A stretch of DNA of 46,673 nt, taken from an uncultured Prevotellaceae bacterium (GTDB lineage Bacteria > Bacteroidota > Bacteroidia > Bacteroidales > Bacteroidaceae). A program made the position numbers and the translations under genes. Where the stretch lies: positions 1 through 46,673 of the forward strand of contig CAMOTI010000099.1 in the NCBI GenBank assembly GCA_946625675.1. The letters run 5' to 3'. Of the stretch, positions 9,247 to 17,360 are shown piece by piece. The notes under the pieces were generated by a model. The model was not told the origin of the DNA. It saw only the letters and a list, made by a program, of their open reading frames with translations, and ran no database searches. Numbering within the stretch: position 1 is the first letter of the stretch; every line of letters begins with the position of its first letter.

Positions 9247-9829
9247 GGCGCCACACCAACAAGGTTCCCCCAATGAGCCAGAGGCCTGGTATGTGGTCCG
9301 TTCCACGTTCAACCGTGGCATGAAGGCCTATGAAATGCTGACATCAAACGGTTTTCATGCCTACATCCCCATGCACGAAGTGGAAAAGCCCGTGAAAGGC
9401 CGCCTGCAGCATGTTGCCGTCCCCTTGATTCCAAACATGCTGTTCGTGTTCGCACAGGCAGAAAAGCTGAAAGACTTCGTCCGCGAGCATAAAGACACAG
9501 GCTACCTGTCGCTTTACTACGACCATTTCACCACCACCACTCGTGGAACCGACCGCCTGCTGACAGTTCCAGCCGTCCAAATGGACAACTTCATCAAGGC
9601 CACGTCGGTGAAAAGCAGACACACGATGTTGGTGGACCCAACCAAGATCCGATATAAAAGCGGCGACAAAGTCCGCATAGTAGAAGGAGACTTCATGGGA
9701 GTGGTTGGCAAAGTGGCCCGTGTAGGCGGTCAGAGCCGCGTGATTGTCACGCTCGACGGCGTATGCTCCATCGCCACAGCCTATATTCCCAGCGCCTTTC
9801 TCGAGCCATACGATGAAAGCGATGCATGA
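9233..9829 (+). CDS. UpxY-family transcription antiterminator (NusG-like)
   Basis: A 198-residue NusG paralogue of the UpxY type. The NusG N-terminal domain runs from about residue 16 (AWYVVRSTFNRG) to about 120, and a KOW-type C-terminal domain lies at about 143-190 (SGDKVRIVEGDFMG onwards). In Bacteroides fragilis, UpxY proteins allow RNA polymerase to read through termination in the leader of their own capsule operon. There the gene normally comes first in the operon, followed by upxZ. Here it is the fourth gene, overlaps rfbB by 14 bases, and has no recognisable upxZ partner. It may control the downstream sugar genes or a capsule locus outside the window. Confidence 0.82.
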   Translation: MTTVEAPHQQGSPNEPEAWYVVRSTFNRGMKAYEMLTSNGFHAYIPMHEVEKPVKGRLQHVAVPLIPNMLFVFAQAEKLKDFVREHKDTGYLSLYYDHFTTTTRGTDRLLTVPAVQMDNFIKATSVKSRHTMLVDPTKIRYKSGDKVRIVEGDFMGVVGKVARVGGQSRVIVTLDGVCSIATAYIPSAFLEPYDESDA

Positions 9830-9896
9830 GCAGACGAGAAGATTCAAGGCATAAGACAACAGAAACATATTAAGTACATTCCCATACAACAGAATA

Positions 9897-11033
9897 ATGC
9901 AATATCATATATTCTCCCCCTACCGTGTATGCCCCATAGGCGCTCACGTAGACCACCAGCACGGACTGGTGACTGGTTTTGCCATCAACAAAGGTGTGGA
10001 CTTGTGGTTCACCCCACGCGAAGATACCCAAGTGAACCTGTCGTCACGCACGTTCGAAGGCAACGTGAGTTTCGACATATCTCAGCCGTCGCAGGTGCGC
10101 GAGCGTCACTGGGGCGACTATGCCCGTGGTGCCAAATACGCCTTGCGCAAACGTTTTGACTTATACCGCGGACTTGACGGAGTCATTCAAGGTTCCCTAC
10201 CCATCGGTGGCCTGAGTTCTTCTGCAGCAGTGCTGATTGCCTACGTGATGGCCTTTGCCAAGGCGAACGGCATTTCGTTGAAACCGTTTGAGATAGCCCA
10301 GATAGCGTCGGAGGCCGAGCGCGAGTACATCGGCTTGAACAACGGTCTGCTGGATCAGGCCTGCATTGCCCTGGGCAAGAAAGACGGCCTGCTGTTTCTC
10401 GACTGCGACACCAACGAATACCGCATCATCCGGAAGAATCCAGAAATGCCCGACTTTGAGATCGGCATCTTCTTCTCCGGCCTGACCCGCAGCCTGGTGA
10501 ACAGCGACTATAACCTTCGCGTTTATGAATGTAAGACAGCCGCTTGGAACATGCTGGCCTACACCGACCAGCCCTTGAAGACATTCGACAAGACCTTCCT
10601 CCGCGACATTCCGAAGTCCACCTTCGACAAGACGAAGATAGCGATGCCATCCCGTTTTGCCCGCCGCGCCGAGCACTTCTACACAGAATACCGCCGTGTG
10701 CGCCAAGGTGTGACAGCCTGGGAGAGCGGCAACCTGAAACTGTTCGGAAAACTGAGCTTCGCCAGCTGCGAGTCCAGCATCCACAACTACGAATGCGGCA
10801 GTCAGGAACTCATAGCCATCTACGACATCATAAAAGAGCAGAAAGGCGTGTGGGGCGGCCGTTTCTCCGGCGCCGGCTTCAAGGGCGCCTGCATCGCCCT
10901 GGTGGACCCCGCTTACAAGGAAGACATCGAAAAAGAGCTGACTGAACGTTATCTGGAGCAATTCCCAGAATACGAGACCACGTTCAAGGTGTTCTGGGTG
11001 AAGCCCGACAACGGAGCCCGCTTTGTGGACTAA
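9897..11033 (+). CDS. GHMP sugar kinase, galacturonokinase-like
   Basis: A 378-residue GHMP-family sugar-1-kinase usually annotated as galactokinase. The substrate motif is PIGAHVDH (13-20), not the GEHTDY of GalK. The ATP loop GGLSSSAA is at 104-111, the likely catalytic Asp is Asp153 (GLLDQ), and GRFSGAGFKG (321-330) is motif 3. From memory, the N-terminal GAHVDHQ/NKG pattern, the segment around 193-210 and the RRAEHFY / AWESGNL / YECG blocks resemble plant D-galacturonate kinase closely. I therefore infer phosphorylation of a free uronic acid (galacturonate or glucuronate) at C1. The next two genes encode a nucleotidyltransferase and a UDP-glucuronate 4-epimerase, which fits this reading. 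True galactokinase activity remains possible. Confidence 0.75.
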   Translation: MQYHIFSPYRVCPIGAHVDHQHGLVTGFAINKGVDLWFTPREDTQVNLSSRTFEGNVSFDISQPSQVRERHWGDYARGAKYALRKRFDLYRGLDGVIQGSLPIGGLSSSAAVLIAYVMAFAKANGISLKPFEIAQIASEAEREYIGLNNGLLDQACIALGKKDGLLFLDCDTNEYRIIRKNPEMPDFEIGIFFSGLTRSLVNSDYNLRVYECKTAAWNMLAYTDQPLKTFDKTFLRDIPKSTFDKTKIAMPSRFARRAEHFYTEYRRVRQGVTAWESGNLKLFGKLSFASCESSIHNYECGSQELIAIYDIIKEQKGVWGGRFSGAGFKGACIALVDPAYKEDIEKELTERYLEQFPEYETTFKVFWVKPDNGARFVD

Positions 11034-11069
11034 CCATCACCTTTCAATTCTAAAAAGAAAAAGAGAGAC

Positions 11070-11804
11070 ATGAAGAATATCGTGATTGCAGCCGGCTACG
11101 CCACCCGTCTTTATCCGCTGACAGAGCACACCCCCAAGCCGCTCCTGGAGATAGGCGGAAAGACCATTCTCGGCCGTATGCTCGACGACATCGACCGCAT
11201 AGAAGACATAGACGAGCACATCATCATCTCCAACCACAAGTTCGCCCAGAATTTTCAGGACTGGGCTTCCCACCAGCATTACTCCAAGCCCCTGACCATC
11301 CTGGACGACGGTACTGAGACCAACGACACACGCCTGGGCGCCGTCTGCGACCTGCTGTTTGCCATAGACAAGCTGAAGACCGAAGACGACCTGCTCGTGG
11401 TGGCCGCCGACAACATCTTGGAATTCAGTTTCCAGGAATTCGTGGACTTCGCCAAGGAGAAGCAGACCTCATGCATCATGTGCCACAAAATGGAATCGAT
11501 TGAGCGACTTCGCCGTACAGGCGTCGTAGAGCTGGACTCATCCCTTCGCGTGACTGGTATGGAAGAAAAACCGGAACATCCGAAAAGCCATTGGGCAGTT
11601 CCACCTTTTTATATATATATGAAGCAAGACCTGAGCCTGATAAAAAACTCCGTATCCGACGGCTGCGGCAAGGACGCCCCAGGCAACCTCGCACACTATC
11701 TCGCCAGCCATACCGTGCTCCACGCCTGGCCCATGACTGGCGGGCGTTTTGACATCGGATCGCTCGACACCTACTACGAGGCACAAAAGAAATTCGGAGT
11801 ATAA
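11070..11804 (+). CDS. Small sugar-1-phosphate nucleotidyltransferase
   Basis: A 244-residue NTP-transferase of the RmlA/MurU type consisting of the catalytic Rossmann-like domain only, with no left-handed beta-helix. The signature loop is AAGYATRLYPLT (7-18), with PKPLLEIGGK a few residues later. Most relatives have Gly-Thr-Arg where this one has Ala-Thr-Arg. A metal-binding Asp is likely in AADN (about 110). The reaction should be sugar-1-phosphate + NTP to NDP-sugar + pyrophosphate. Lying 36 bases after the uronate-kinase-like gene and 39 bases before the UDP-glucuronate 4-epimerase, it is the natural candidate for UTP-dependent UDP-uronate formation. Substrate specificity is inferred only from these neighbours. 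Confidence 0.75.
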   Translation: MKNIVIAAGYATRLYPLTEHTPKPLLEIGGKTILGRMLDDIDRIEDIDEHIIISNHKFAQNFQDWASHQHYSKPLTILDDGTETNDTRLGAVCDLLFAIDKLKTEDDLLVVAADNILEFSFQEFVDFAKEKQTSCIMCHKMESIERLRRTGVVELDSSLRVTGMEEKPEHPKSHWAVPPFYIYMKQDLSLIKNSVSDGCGKDAPGNLAHYLASHTVLHAWPMTGGRFDIGSLDTYYEAQKKFGV

Positions 11805-11843
11805 GAGAATCTAAAATCTTCATAATGACATAAAACCATCATC

Positions 11844-12905
11844 ATGCAACAAGTAAATCTCAACAATAAGACCATCCTGGTGACGGGAGCAGCCGGCTTC
11901 ATCGGTGCCAACCTGTCAAAGCGCCTGCTGAGCGACACCACGCAAAGCACCATCATCGGCATCGACAACATCAACAGTTACTATGACGTCAGTCTGAAAT
12001 ACGAGCGTCTTGAAATGTTGGAGTCCGACCCCCGTTTCGTCTTCGTGAAAGGCGACATCGCCGACAAAGAACTCATCAACGGTATTTTCCGCCAATACCA
12101 GCCAGCAGTGGTGGTGAATCTGGCCGCCCAGGCCGGTGTCCGCTACAGCATCACTAACCCCGACGCCTATATCCAGTCGAACCTGATTGGATTCTACAAC
12201 ATACTGGAAGCCTGCCGCCACAGCTACGACGAAGGCAACACGGGAGTTGAGCACCTCGTTTATGCCAGCTCGTCGAGCGTGTATGGCAGCAACAAGAAAG
12301 TACCCTATTCCACAGACGACAAGGTGGACAATCCCGTCAGCCTGTATGCCGCCACAAAGAAAAGCAACGAGCTGCTGGCCCATGCCTACAGCAAGTTATA
12401 CAACATACCAAGCACGGGTCTGAGGTTTTTCACGGTGTATGGCCCGGCCGGCCGTCCCGACATGGCCTATTTCGGCTTCACCGACAAGCTGGTTGCAGGC
12501 AAAACAATCCAGATATTCAACTACGGAAACTGCCAACGCGACTTCACCTACGTGGACGACATCGTGGAAGGGGTGGTGCGCATCATGCAAGGTGCGCCTG
12601 AGAAGCAGACAGGGGAAGACGGACTTCCGATGCCGCCCTACAATGTGTATAACATCGGCAACTCCCACCCTGAAAACCTGCTGGACTTCGTGACCATCCT
12701 ACAGGAAGAACTGGTACGCGCTGGCGTGTTGCCATCCGACTATGACTTTGACGCCCACAAGGAGCTCGTGGCGATGCAGCCAGGAGATGTTCCTGTGACC
12801 TACGCCGACACATCAGCCCTGGAACGCGACTACGGCTTCAAGCCTTCCACATCGCTGCGCACTGGCCTGCGTGCTTTTGCCCAGTGGTATGCCAATCGAA
12901 AATAG
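11844..12905 (+). CDS. UDP-glucuronate 4-epimerase
   Basis: NAD-dependent epimerase of the extended SDR family, 353 residues, interconverting UDP-glucuronate and UDP-galacturonate. GAAGFIGA (15-22) binds NAD, the SSSS-VYG motif spans 142-148, and Tyr168/Lys172 (YAATKK) are catalytic. AAQAGVRYS (94-102) and GPAGRPDMA (200-208) are the signatures I associate with the LpsL/CapI/GAE subfamily as opposed to GalE. It links the dehydrogenase upstream (source of UDP-glucuronate) with the kinase/nucleotidyltransferase pair just before it. The start gives a spacing of 39 bases to the previous gene. Confidence 0.87.
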   Translation: MQQVNLNNKTILVTGAAGFIGANLSKRLLSDTTQSTIIGIDNINSYYDVSLKYERLEMLESDPRFVFVKGDIADKELINGIFRQYQPAVVVNLAAQAGVRYSITNPDAYIQSNLIGFYNILEACRHSYDEGNTGVEHLVYASSSSVYGSNKKVPYSTDDKVDNPVSLYAATKKSNELLAHAYSKLYNIPSTGLRFFTVYGPAGRPDMAYFGFTDKLVAGKTIQIFNYGNCQRDFTYVDDIVEGVVRIMQGAPEKQTGEDGLPMPPYNVYNIGNSHPENLLDFVTILQEELVRAGVLPSDYDFDAHKELVAMQPGDVPVTYADTSALERDYGFKPSTSLRTGLRAFAQWYANRK

Positions 12906-12927
12906 CTGTCAATCAAAGGTAAAAAGA

Positions 12928-13902
12928 ATGTTTTTATTTAAAGAAGTGTACAAAGAGACTATCTGGGGCGGCGACCTCATAGCGAGTATGAAAGGTTCCT
13001 CTCCCACTCTCCATCACATAGGCGAGAGTTGGGAGTTGTCTGGAGTACCAGGCCATGAGACGCTGGTGAGCGAGGGCCCCGACAAAGGCAAAAGTCTGAG
13101 CGAGTTAGCCGCAGAATATGGTTCATCACTTCTCGGCCGACACGTTTACGGCCGATTTGGCACAGAGTTTCCCTTGCTTGTGAAGTTCATCGACGCCCAT
13201 GCCGACCTGTCCATACAAGTCCACCCAGACGACCGTCATGCCCAATCCCGTCACGGCTGTAACGGGAAGACAGAGATGTGGTACGTTATGGACTCCAGTG
13301 CAGAGGGCCGCCTGCTGGTGGGATTCGACCACACCATGAGCGCTGAAGAATACGACGCATCGGTTGCTCACGGAGACATAGCCAGCAAGGTTCGCAGTCA
13401 CAACGTGAAGAGTGGCGACGTGTTTTTCCTTCCCCCCGGCCGAATACACGCCGCATGCGCCGGCGTGCTGCTTGCAGAGATTCAGCAAAGCAGCGACATC
13501 ACCTACCGCATCTATGACTACGGGCGTAAGGACCAGGACGGAAATCCGCGTGAGCTTCACCACAAGGAAGCCCGTGAGGTTCTGGACTTCACATCACTTA
13601 GAGACTATCGGACACATTACACCCCACAAGCCAATAAGCCTTCAAGGCTGGCCACCTGCCAATATTTCTCCACAGAACTTCTGGAACTGAACCATCCCAC
13701 AGAACTGGACGTCGCCCCACTCGACTCGTTCTGCATTCTGACATGCGTGGATGGAGAGGCAGAAGTGGCTCAGAGAGACGGTCTCCACCCGCAAACCACG
13801 AGACTGAAAAAAGGGCACACACTCCTTTTACCCGCAAATGCCACAACTGTCGTGCTAACCCCCTTATTATCATCAAAACTACTGCAAGTGTGGGTGCCTT
13901 GA
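12928..13902 (+). CDS. manA: Mannose-6-phosphate isomerase, class I
   Basis: Zinc-dependent cupin isomerase interconverting mannose-6-phosphate and fructose-6-phosphate, 324 residues. Metal-binding motifs are visible: QVHPDD (Gln and His ligands), the Glu in GKTEMWY, and the His in PPGRIHAA, with the substrate-site Arg in TYRIYDYGR. An in-frame extension upstream to 12871 overlaps the epimerase gene; the ATG at 12928 begins a standard ManA N-terminus (FLFKEVYKETIWGG) 22 bases after the epimerase stop. It is the last gene of the cluster and would feed GDP-mannose synthesis for glycans or admit mannose into glycolysis. No terminator hairpin is evident directly after it. Confidence 0.9.
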   Translation: MFLFKEVYKETIWGGDLIASMKGSSPTLHHIGESWELSGVPGHETLVSEGPDKGKSLSELAAEYGSSLLGRHVYGRFGTEFPLLVKFIDAHADLSIQVHPDDRHAQSRHGCNGKTEMWYVMDSSAEGRLLVGFDHTMSAEEYDASVAHGDIASKVRSHNVKSGDVFFLPPGRIHAACAGVLLAEIQQSSDITYRIYDYGRKDQDGNPRELHHKEAREVLDFTSLRDYRTHYTPQANKPSRLATCQYFSTELLELNHPTELDVAPLDSFCILTCVDGEAEVAQRDGLHPQTTRLKKGHTLLLPANATTVVLTPLLSSKLLQVWVP

Positions 13903-13931
13903 GAAAAAAAACGTGTAAAAGCCTCTAAATA

Positions 13932-13963
13932 TTTGGCAGAGTGGATAAAAAACACTAACTTTG
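13932..13963 (+). promoter_or_regulatory. rpsA promoter (TTTG-N20-TAACTTTG)
   Basis: TTTG at 13932-13935 and TAACTTTG at 13956-13963 are separated by exactly 20 bases, a full match to the Bacteroidetes housekeeping promoter. It predicts a transcript with a leader of roughly 145-150 bases before rpsA. Confidence 0.75.
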
Positions 13964-13986
13964 CAAAGGAAATAAAGCGATTAGCA

Positions 13987-14026
13987 ACATGGATGTCAGT
14001 TGAGAAGGCTGAAATCCATGTGGTTT
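13987..14026 (+). promoter_or_regulatory. Leader hairpin upstream of rpsA
   Basis: An outer stem acatggat (13987-13994) / atccatgt (14014-14021) encloses a second stem cagtt/ggctg (with G-T pairs) capped by gagaa. A ggttttt run follows at once, like an attenuator. It lies within the predicted 5' leader of the S1 gene. Ribosomal protein leaders often bind their own product, so autoregulation is possible but unproven. The remaining leader (14027-14117) is AT-rich without other clear structure. Confidence 0.45.
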
Positions 14027-14117
14027 TTGCGCTGAATGCCCAAACATCAGACGATTAGCTTTGTCAACATAAAGTCTAACAGTATTAATTATTTATCAAA
14101 ACATTTATTAATTTTTT

Positions 14118-15911
14118 ATGAACACAAAAGACATTAAACCGCTGGAAGGTTTCGACTGGGAAGCGTTTGAGAATGACGGTGCCAAAGCCACCGACATGGC
14201 TGAAGCAGCCAAAGCCTACGAGTCAACCCTTAACAAAATCACCGACAACGACGTTGTAGACGGCGTTGTAGCCAGCCTGAACGACCGCGAGGTAGTAGTG
14301 AACATCGGCTACAAGAGCGAGGGCATCATTCCCCGTAGCGAGTTCCGCTACAACCCTGAGTTGAAAGAAGGCGACACCGTAGAGGTGTACATTGAGAATC
14401 AGGAGGACAAGAAAGGTCAGCTGATTCTTTCTCACAAGAAAGCCCGCGAGGCCCGCTCATGGGAGCGTGTTAACGCAGCTCTGGAGAACGACGAGATTGT
14501 AAAGGGCTATGTGAAGTGCCGCACAAAGGGCGGTATGATAGTAGACGTCCTTGGCACGGAGGCATTCCTGCCAGGCAGCCAGATCGACGTGAAACCAATC
14601 CGCGACTACGATACATTTGTTGGCAAGACAATGGAATTCAAGATTGTGAAGATCAATCAGGAATACCGCAACGTTGTCGTAAGCCACAAGGCACTCATCG
14701 AGGCCGAGCTTGAGCAGCAGAAGAAAGAAATCATCAGCAAGCTGGAGAAAGGCCAGATTCTTGAAGGAACAGTTAAGAACATCACTTCATACGGCGTATT
14801 CATCGACCTTGGCGGCGTAGACGGACTCATCCACATCACCGACCTGAGCTGGGGCCGCGTAAGCGATCCGAAGGAAGTGGTAGAGCTCGACCAGAAGTTG
14901 AACGTGGTGATCATCGACTTTGACGACGAGAAGAAGCGCATCGCACTTGGTCTGAAGCAGCTCACTCCACACCCATGGGACGCACTGGATCCAAACCTGA
15001 AGGTAGGCGACAAGGTGAAAGGCAAGGTAGTGGTGATGGCCGACTACGGTGCATTCATCGAAATTGCACCTGGAGTAGAAGGCTTGATCCACGTAAGCGA
15101 GATGAGCTGGAGCGCACACCTGCACAGCGCCCAGGACTTCATGAAGGTAGGCGACGAGGTAGAGGCAGTGATTCTGACCCTCGACCGCGACGAGCGCAAG
15201 ATGTCGCTTGGCATCAAGCAGCTGAAAGAAGATCCATGGAGCAACATCGAAGAGAAATACCCTGTTGGCTCACAGCACACAGCAAAGGTACGCAACTTCA
15301 CGAACTTCGGTGTGTTTGTTGAGATTGAGGAAGGCGTAGACGGACTCATCCACATCAGCGACCTGTCATGGACAAAGAAGATCAAGCACCCTTCAGAGTT
15401 CACTCAGATTGGCGCAGACATCGAGGTTCAGGTGCTGGACATCGACAAGACGAACCGTCGTCTGTCGCTGGGTCACAAGCAGCTTGAGGAGAACCCTTGG
15501 AACAACTTCGAGACCATCTTCACACAGGACAGCATCCACACCGGCAAGATTGTGGAAGTACTCGACAAGGGCGCAGTTATCGCGCTTGAGCATGGTGTAG
15601 AAGGATTTGCCACTCCGAAACACCTCGTTAAGGAAGACGGCAGCCAGGCCCAGCTGGGTGAGGAGCTCGAGTTCAAGGTGATAGAGTTCAACAAGGACGC
15701 AAAACGTATCATCCTGTCTCACAGCCGCATCTTCGAAGACATCCAGCGTGCTGAGAACAAGGAGCGCAAGGCCGCTAACCAGGCAGCCAAGAAGCCTCGC
15801 CAGCCGAAGGAGCAGGGTCCTGCCATCCAGAACAAGCAGGCCAGCACGACACTTGGCGATCTCGACGCACTTGCCAACCTGAAGGCAAACATGGAAGCCG
15901 AGCAGGAGTAA
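14118..15911 (+). CDS. rpsA: 30S ribosomal protein S1
   Basis: RNA-binding ribosomal protein of 597 residues with six S1 (OB-fold) repeats at roughly 45-110, 130-195, 217-285, 302-372, 388-458 and 475-540. The third to fifth are the most canonical (pattern GVF.D...GLIH.S.LSW); the first and sixth are diverged, as in other S1 proteins. A basic, Gln/Ala-rich tail covers about 550-597. It delivers mRNA to the 30S subunit, in a lineage where Shine-Dalgarno sequences are weak. Its codon choice (many gta, gca, ctt codons) differs from the GC-ending preference of neighbouring genes, as expected for a very highly expressed gene; fba shows the same trend. Confidence 0.96.
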   Translation: MNTKDIKPLEGFDWEAFENDGAKATDMAEAAKAYESTLNKITDNDVVDGVVASLNDREVVVNIGYKSEGIIPRSEFRYNPELKEGDTVEVYIENQEDKKGQLILSHKKAREARSWERVNAALENDEIVKGYVKCRTKGGMIVDVLGTEAFLPGSQIDVKPIRDYDTFVGKTMEFKIVKINQEYRNVVVSHKALIEAELEQQKKEIISKLEKGQILEGTVKNITSYGVFIDLGGVDGLIHITDLSWGRVSDPKEVVELDQKLNVVIIDFDDEKKRIALGLKQLTPHPWDALDPNLKVGDKVKGKVVVMADYGAFIEIAPGVEGLIHVSEMSWSAHLHSAQDFMKVGDEVEAVILTLDRDERKMSLGIKQLKEDPWSNIEEKYPVGSQHTAKVRNFTNFGVFVEIEEGVDGLIHISDLSWTKKIKHPSEFTQIGADIEVQVLDIDKTNRRLSLGHKQLEENPWNNFETIFTQDSIHTGKIVEVLDKGAVIALEHGVEGFATPKHLVKEDGSQAQLGEELEFKVIEFNKDAKRIILSHSRIFEDIQRAENKERKAANQAAKKPRQPKEQGPAIQNKQASTTLGDLDALANLKANMEAEQE

Positions 15912-15940
15912 TCCACGAACACAAACAACATTACATAAGC

Positions 15941-15979
15941 AGACCGGAGCCCAACTTAGGAGCTCCGGTCTTCGTTTTT
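15941..15979 (+). terminator. Rho-independent terminator after rpsA
   Basis: Stem agaccggagc (15941-15950) / gctccggtct (15962-15971) with an 11-base loop is followed by tcgttttt. From there to the next promoter at 16115 I see no gene. Confidence 0.85.
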
Positions 15980-16114
15980 GAAAAGACAGATTCCGAAGCG
16001 GGGCCCCTCTCGTAAGACACATCCAGAACTTGGCAAGTCGAAACGTAACAAAACACATAAAATTGTGCTCTGTTAGTAAAAAAGAATAAAAATAATGATT
16101 TTTTTTAAAAATTC

Positions 16115-16146
16115 TTTGGTGGATTGAAATACAAATTATATATTTG
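16115..16146 (+). promoter_or_regulatory. Promoter of small exported protein gene
   Basis: TTTG (16115-16118), 20 bases, TATATTTG (16139-16146): a full consensus match. The leader contains a perfect small hairpin, gtatgc-aaaa-gcatac at 16165-16180. Confidence 0.75.
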
Positions 16147-16211
16147 CACTTGAAAAGGTGTGAAGTATGCAAAAGCATACCGATACATGATGGTATAACG
16201 TAAAAAGGACG

Positions 16212-16529
16212 ATGCCTATGAAGAAAAAGCTACTGATACTTACAATCGGCGCATTCCTGCTGGCCATGCCCGGCGATATGCGCGCACAAGATATATCACG
16301 GAGTGCCATAGAAAATGAGCAAGCCCCTATCACCATAACCGTAAACGAGTCGACCGTCCACATCAAGAACGCTGACAAGAAAATCGTGTCGATATTCAAT
16401 CTGACCGGTGTGGAAGTGAAGCGCATCAGTATCGACAGTCCATCTAAGACAATCGACCTGAATTTTCTCCCCAAGGGTTGCTACATCATCAAAATCGGCA
16501 ATGTCGCCCGTAAGGTATATCTTCGCTAA
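16212..16529 (+). CDS. Mini exported protein with T9SS-type C-terminal domain
   Basis: A 105-residue protein (103 if the ATG at 16218 is used, equally plausible) with a signal peptide over about residues 1-25. After a short linker come about 65 residues resembling the type A C-terminal sorting domain of type IX secretion cargo: an IxNADKKIVSIFNLTG segment, a D/NFLPKGCYIIKIG segment, and a basic, hydrophobic end (KVYLR). There is no room for a cargo domain, so the sorting-domain-like fold is nearly the entire mature protein. It has its own promoter and a strong terminator, forming a monocistronic unit. Function is unknown. It could alternatively be a small DUF3244-like protein of similar beta-sandwich fold. 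Confidence 0.65.
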   Translation: MPMKKKLLILTIGAFLLAMPGDMRAQDISRSAIENEQAPITITVNESTVHIKNADKKIVSIFNLTGVEVKRISIDSPSKTIDLNFLPKGCYIIKIGNVARKVYLR

Positions 16530-16577
16530 GATGACTTGATAAGCAATTATCCACAATCAAAACAAAGAGAACTAAAG

Positions 16578-16609
16578 ACTTGTCTATGACATCATAGGCA
16601 AGTTTTTTT
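16578..16609 (+). terminator. Rho-independent terminator
   Basis: A 12-base stem acttgtctatga (16578-16589) / tcataggcaagt (16592-16603), with one G-T pair and a two-base loop, is followed by a run of T. It ends the mini exported protein transcript. Confidence 0.85.
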
Positions 16610-16673
16610 AAGCAAGCAATCGGATTCAGGCATTTATGCCGTTCCGCCCCCCTCAAGCCCCCGACAACCAGCA

Positions 16674-17240
16674 ATGTCCAAAGACAAAGAAAAAGACATA
16701 ACCGCCCGCCTGTGCGACCCCTCCACCCGGCGCAAAGCCTTCGAGGACATGGTGAACGCGTTCAGCAGCCGCCTATACTGGCAGATTCGCCGGATGGTGA
16801 CTTACCACGACGACGCCGACGACGTGTTGCAGAACACCTTCATCAAAGCCTGGAACGGCATAGACCACTTCCGTGGAGACAGCAAGTTGTCCACTTGGCT
16901 TTATAAGATTGCCTACAACGAGACACTCACCTTCCTGAGCAAGCAACGTGAGACGATATCGATAGACGGGACAACCGACTTCGACGATGAGAATTCCACC
17001 AGCATCCTGAACACATTAGAGAGCGACACCTATTTCGACGGAGACCGCACGATGCAGCTTCTGCAGGCTGCGATAGCCGGATTGCCAGCCAAACAACGCT
17101 CCGTGTTCACGATGAAATATTTCGACGAGATGAAATACGAAGAAATGTCGGAAGTGACGGGCACCAGCATAGGTGCGCTGAAAGCCTCCTACCATCTGGC
17201 AGTAAAGAAAATAGAAGAATTCATCAACAGCCAGGACTAA
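16674..17240 (+). CDS. ECF-type RNA polymerase sigma factor
   Basis: A 188-residue extracytoplasmic-function sigma-70 factor. Region 2 spans about residues 20-90 (FEDMVNAF ... DDADDVLQNTFIKAWNGIDHFRGDSKLSTWLYKIAYNE split by the usual loop), and region 4 spans about 128-180 (LPAKQRSVFTMKYFDEMKYEEMSE, then a helix-turn-helix). Regions 1.1 and 3 are absent, as in ECF sigmas. The next gene encodes a single-pass membrane protein and the third a Spy-like periplasmic protein, so this is probably an envelope-stress module in which the membrane protein holds the sigma factor. No consensus housekeeping promoter is visible before it; autoregulation is possible. Confidence 0.9.
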   Translation: MSKDKEKDITARLCDPSTRRKAFEDMVNAFSSRLYWQIRRMVTYHDDADDVLQNTFIKAWNGIDHFRGDSKLSTWLYKIAYNETLTFLSKQRETISIDGTTDFDDENSTSILNTLESDTYFDGDRTMQLLQAAIAGLPAKQRSVFTMKYFDEMKYEEMSEVTGTSIGALKASYHLAVKKIEEFINSQD

Positions 17241-17360
17241 TTCGAAGGTTATGCCCCCCCGACTGACAATGAAGAAAAATTGACAGACAACGAAAAAAAA
17301 ATCATAATTGCTTTAAACTTTCTCGCTGAAACTCCGTCAAATAGACAAAAGGACACAATT

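Noticed and set aside
9897-11033. Simple galactokinase (galK) call
   Set aside because: The substrate motif differs from GEHTDY, no galactose pathway partners (galT, galE) are adjacent, and uronate-nucleotide genes are.
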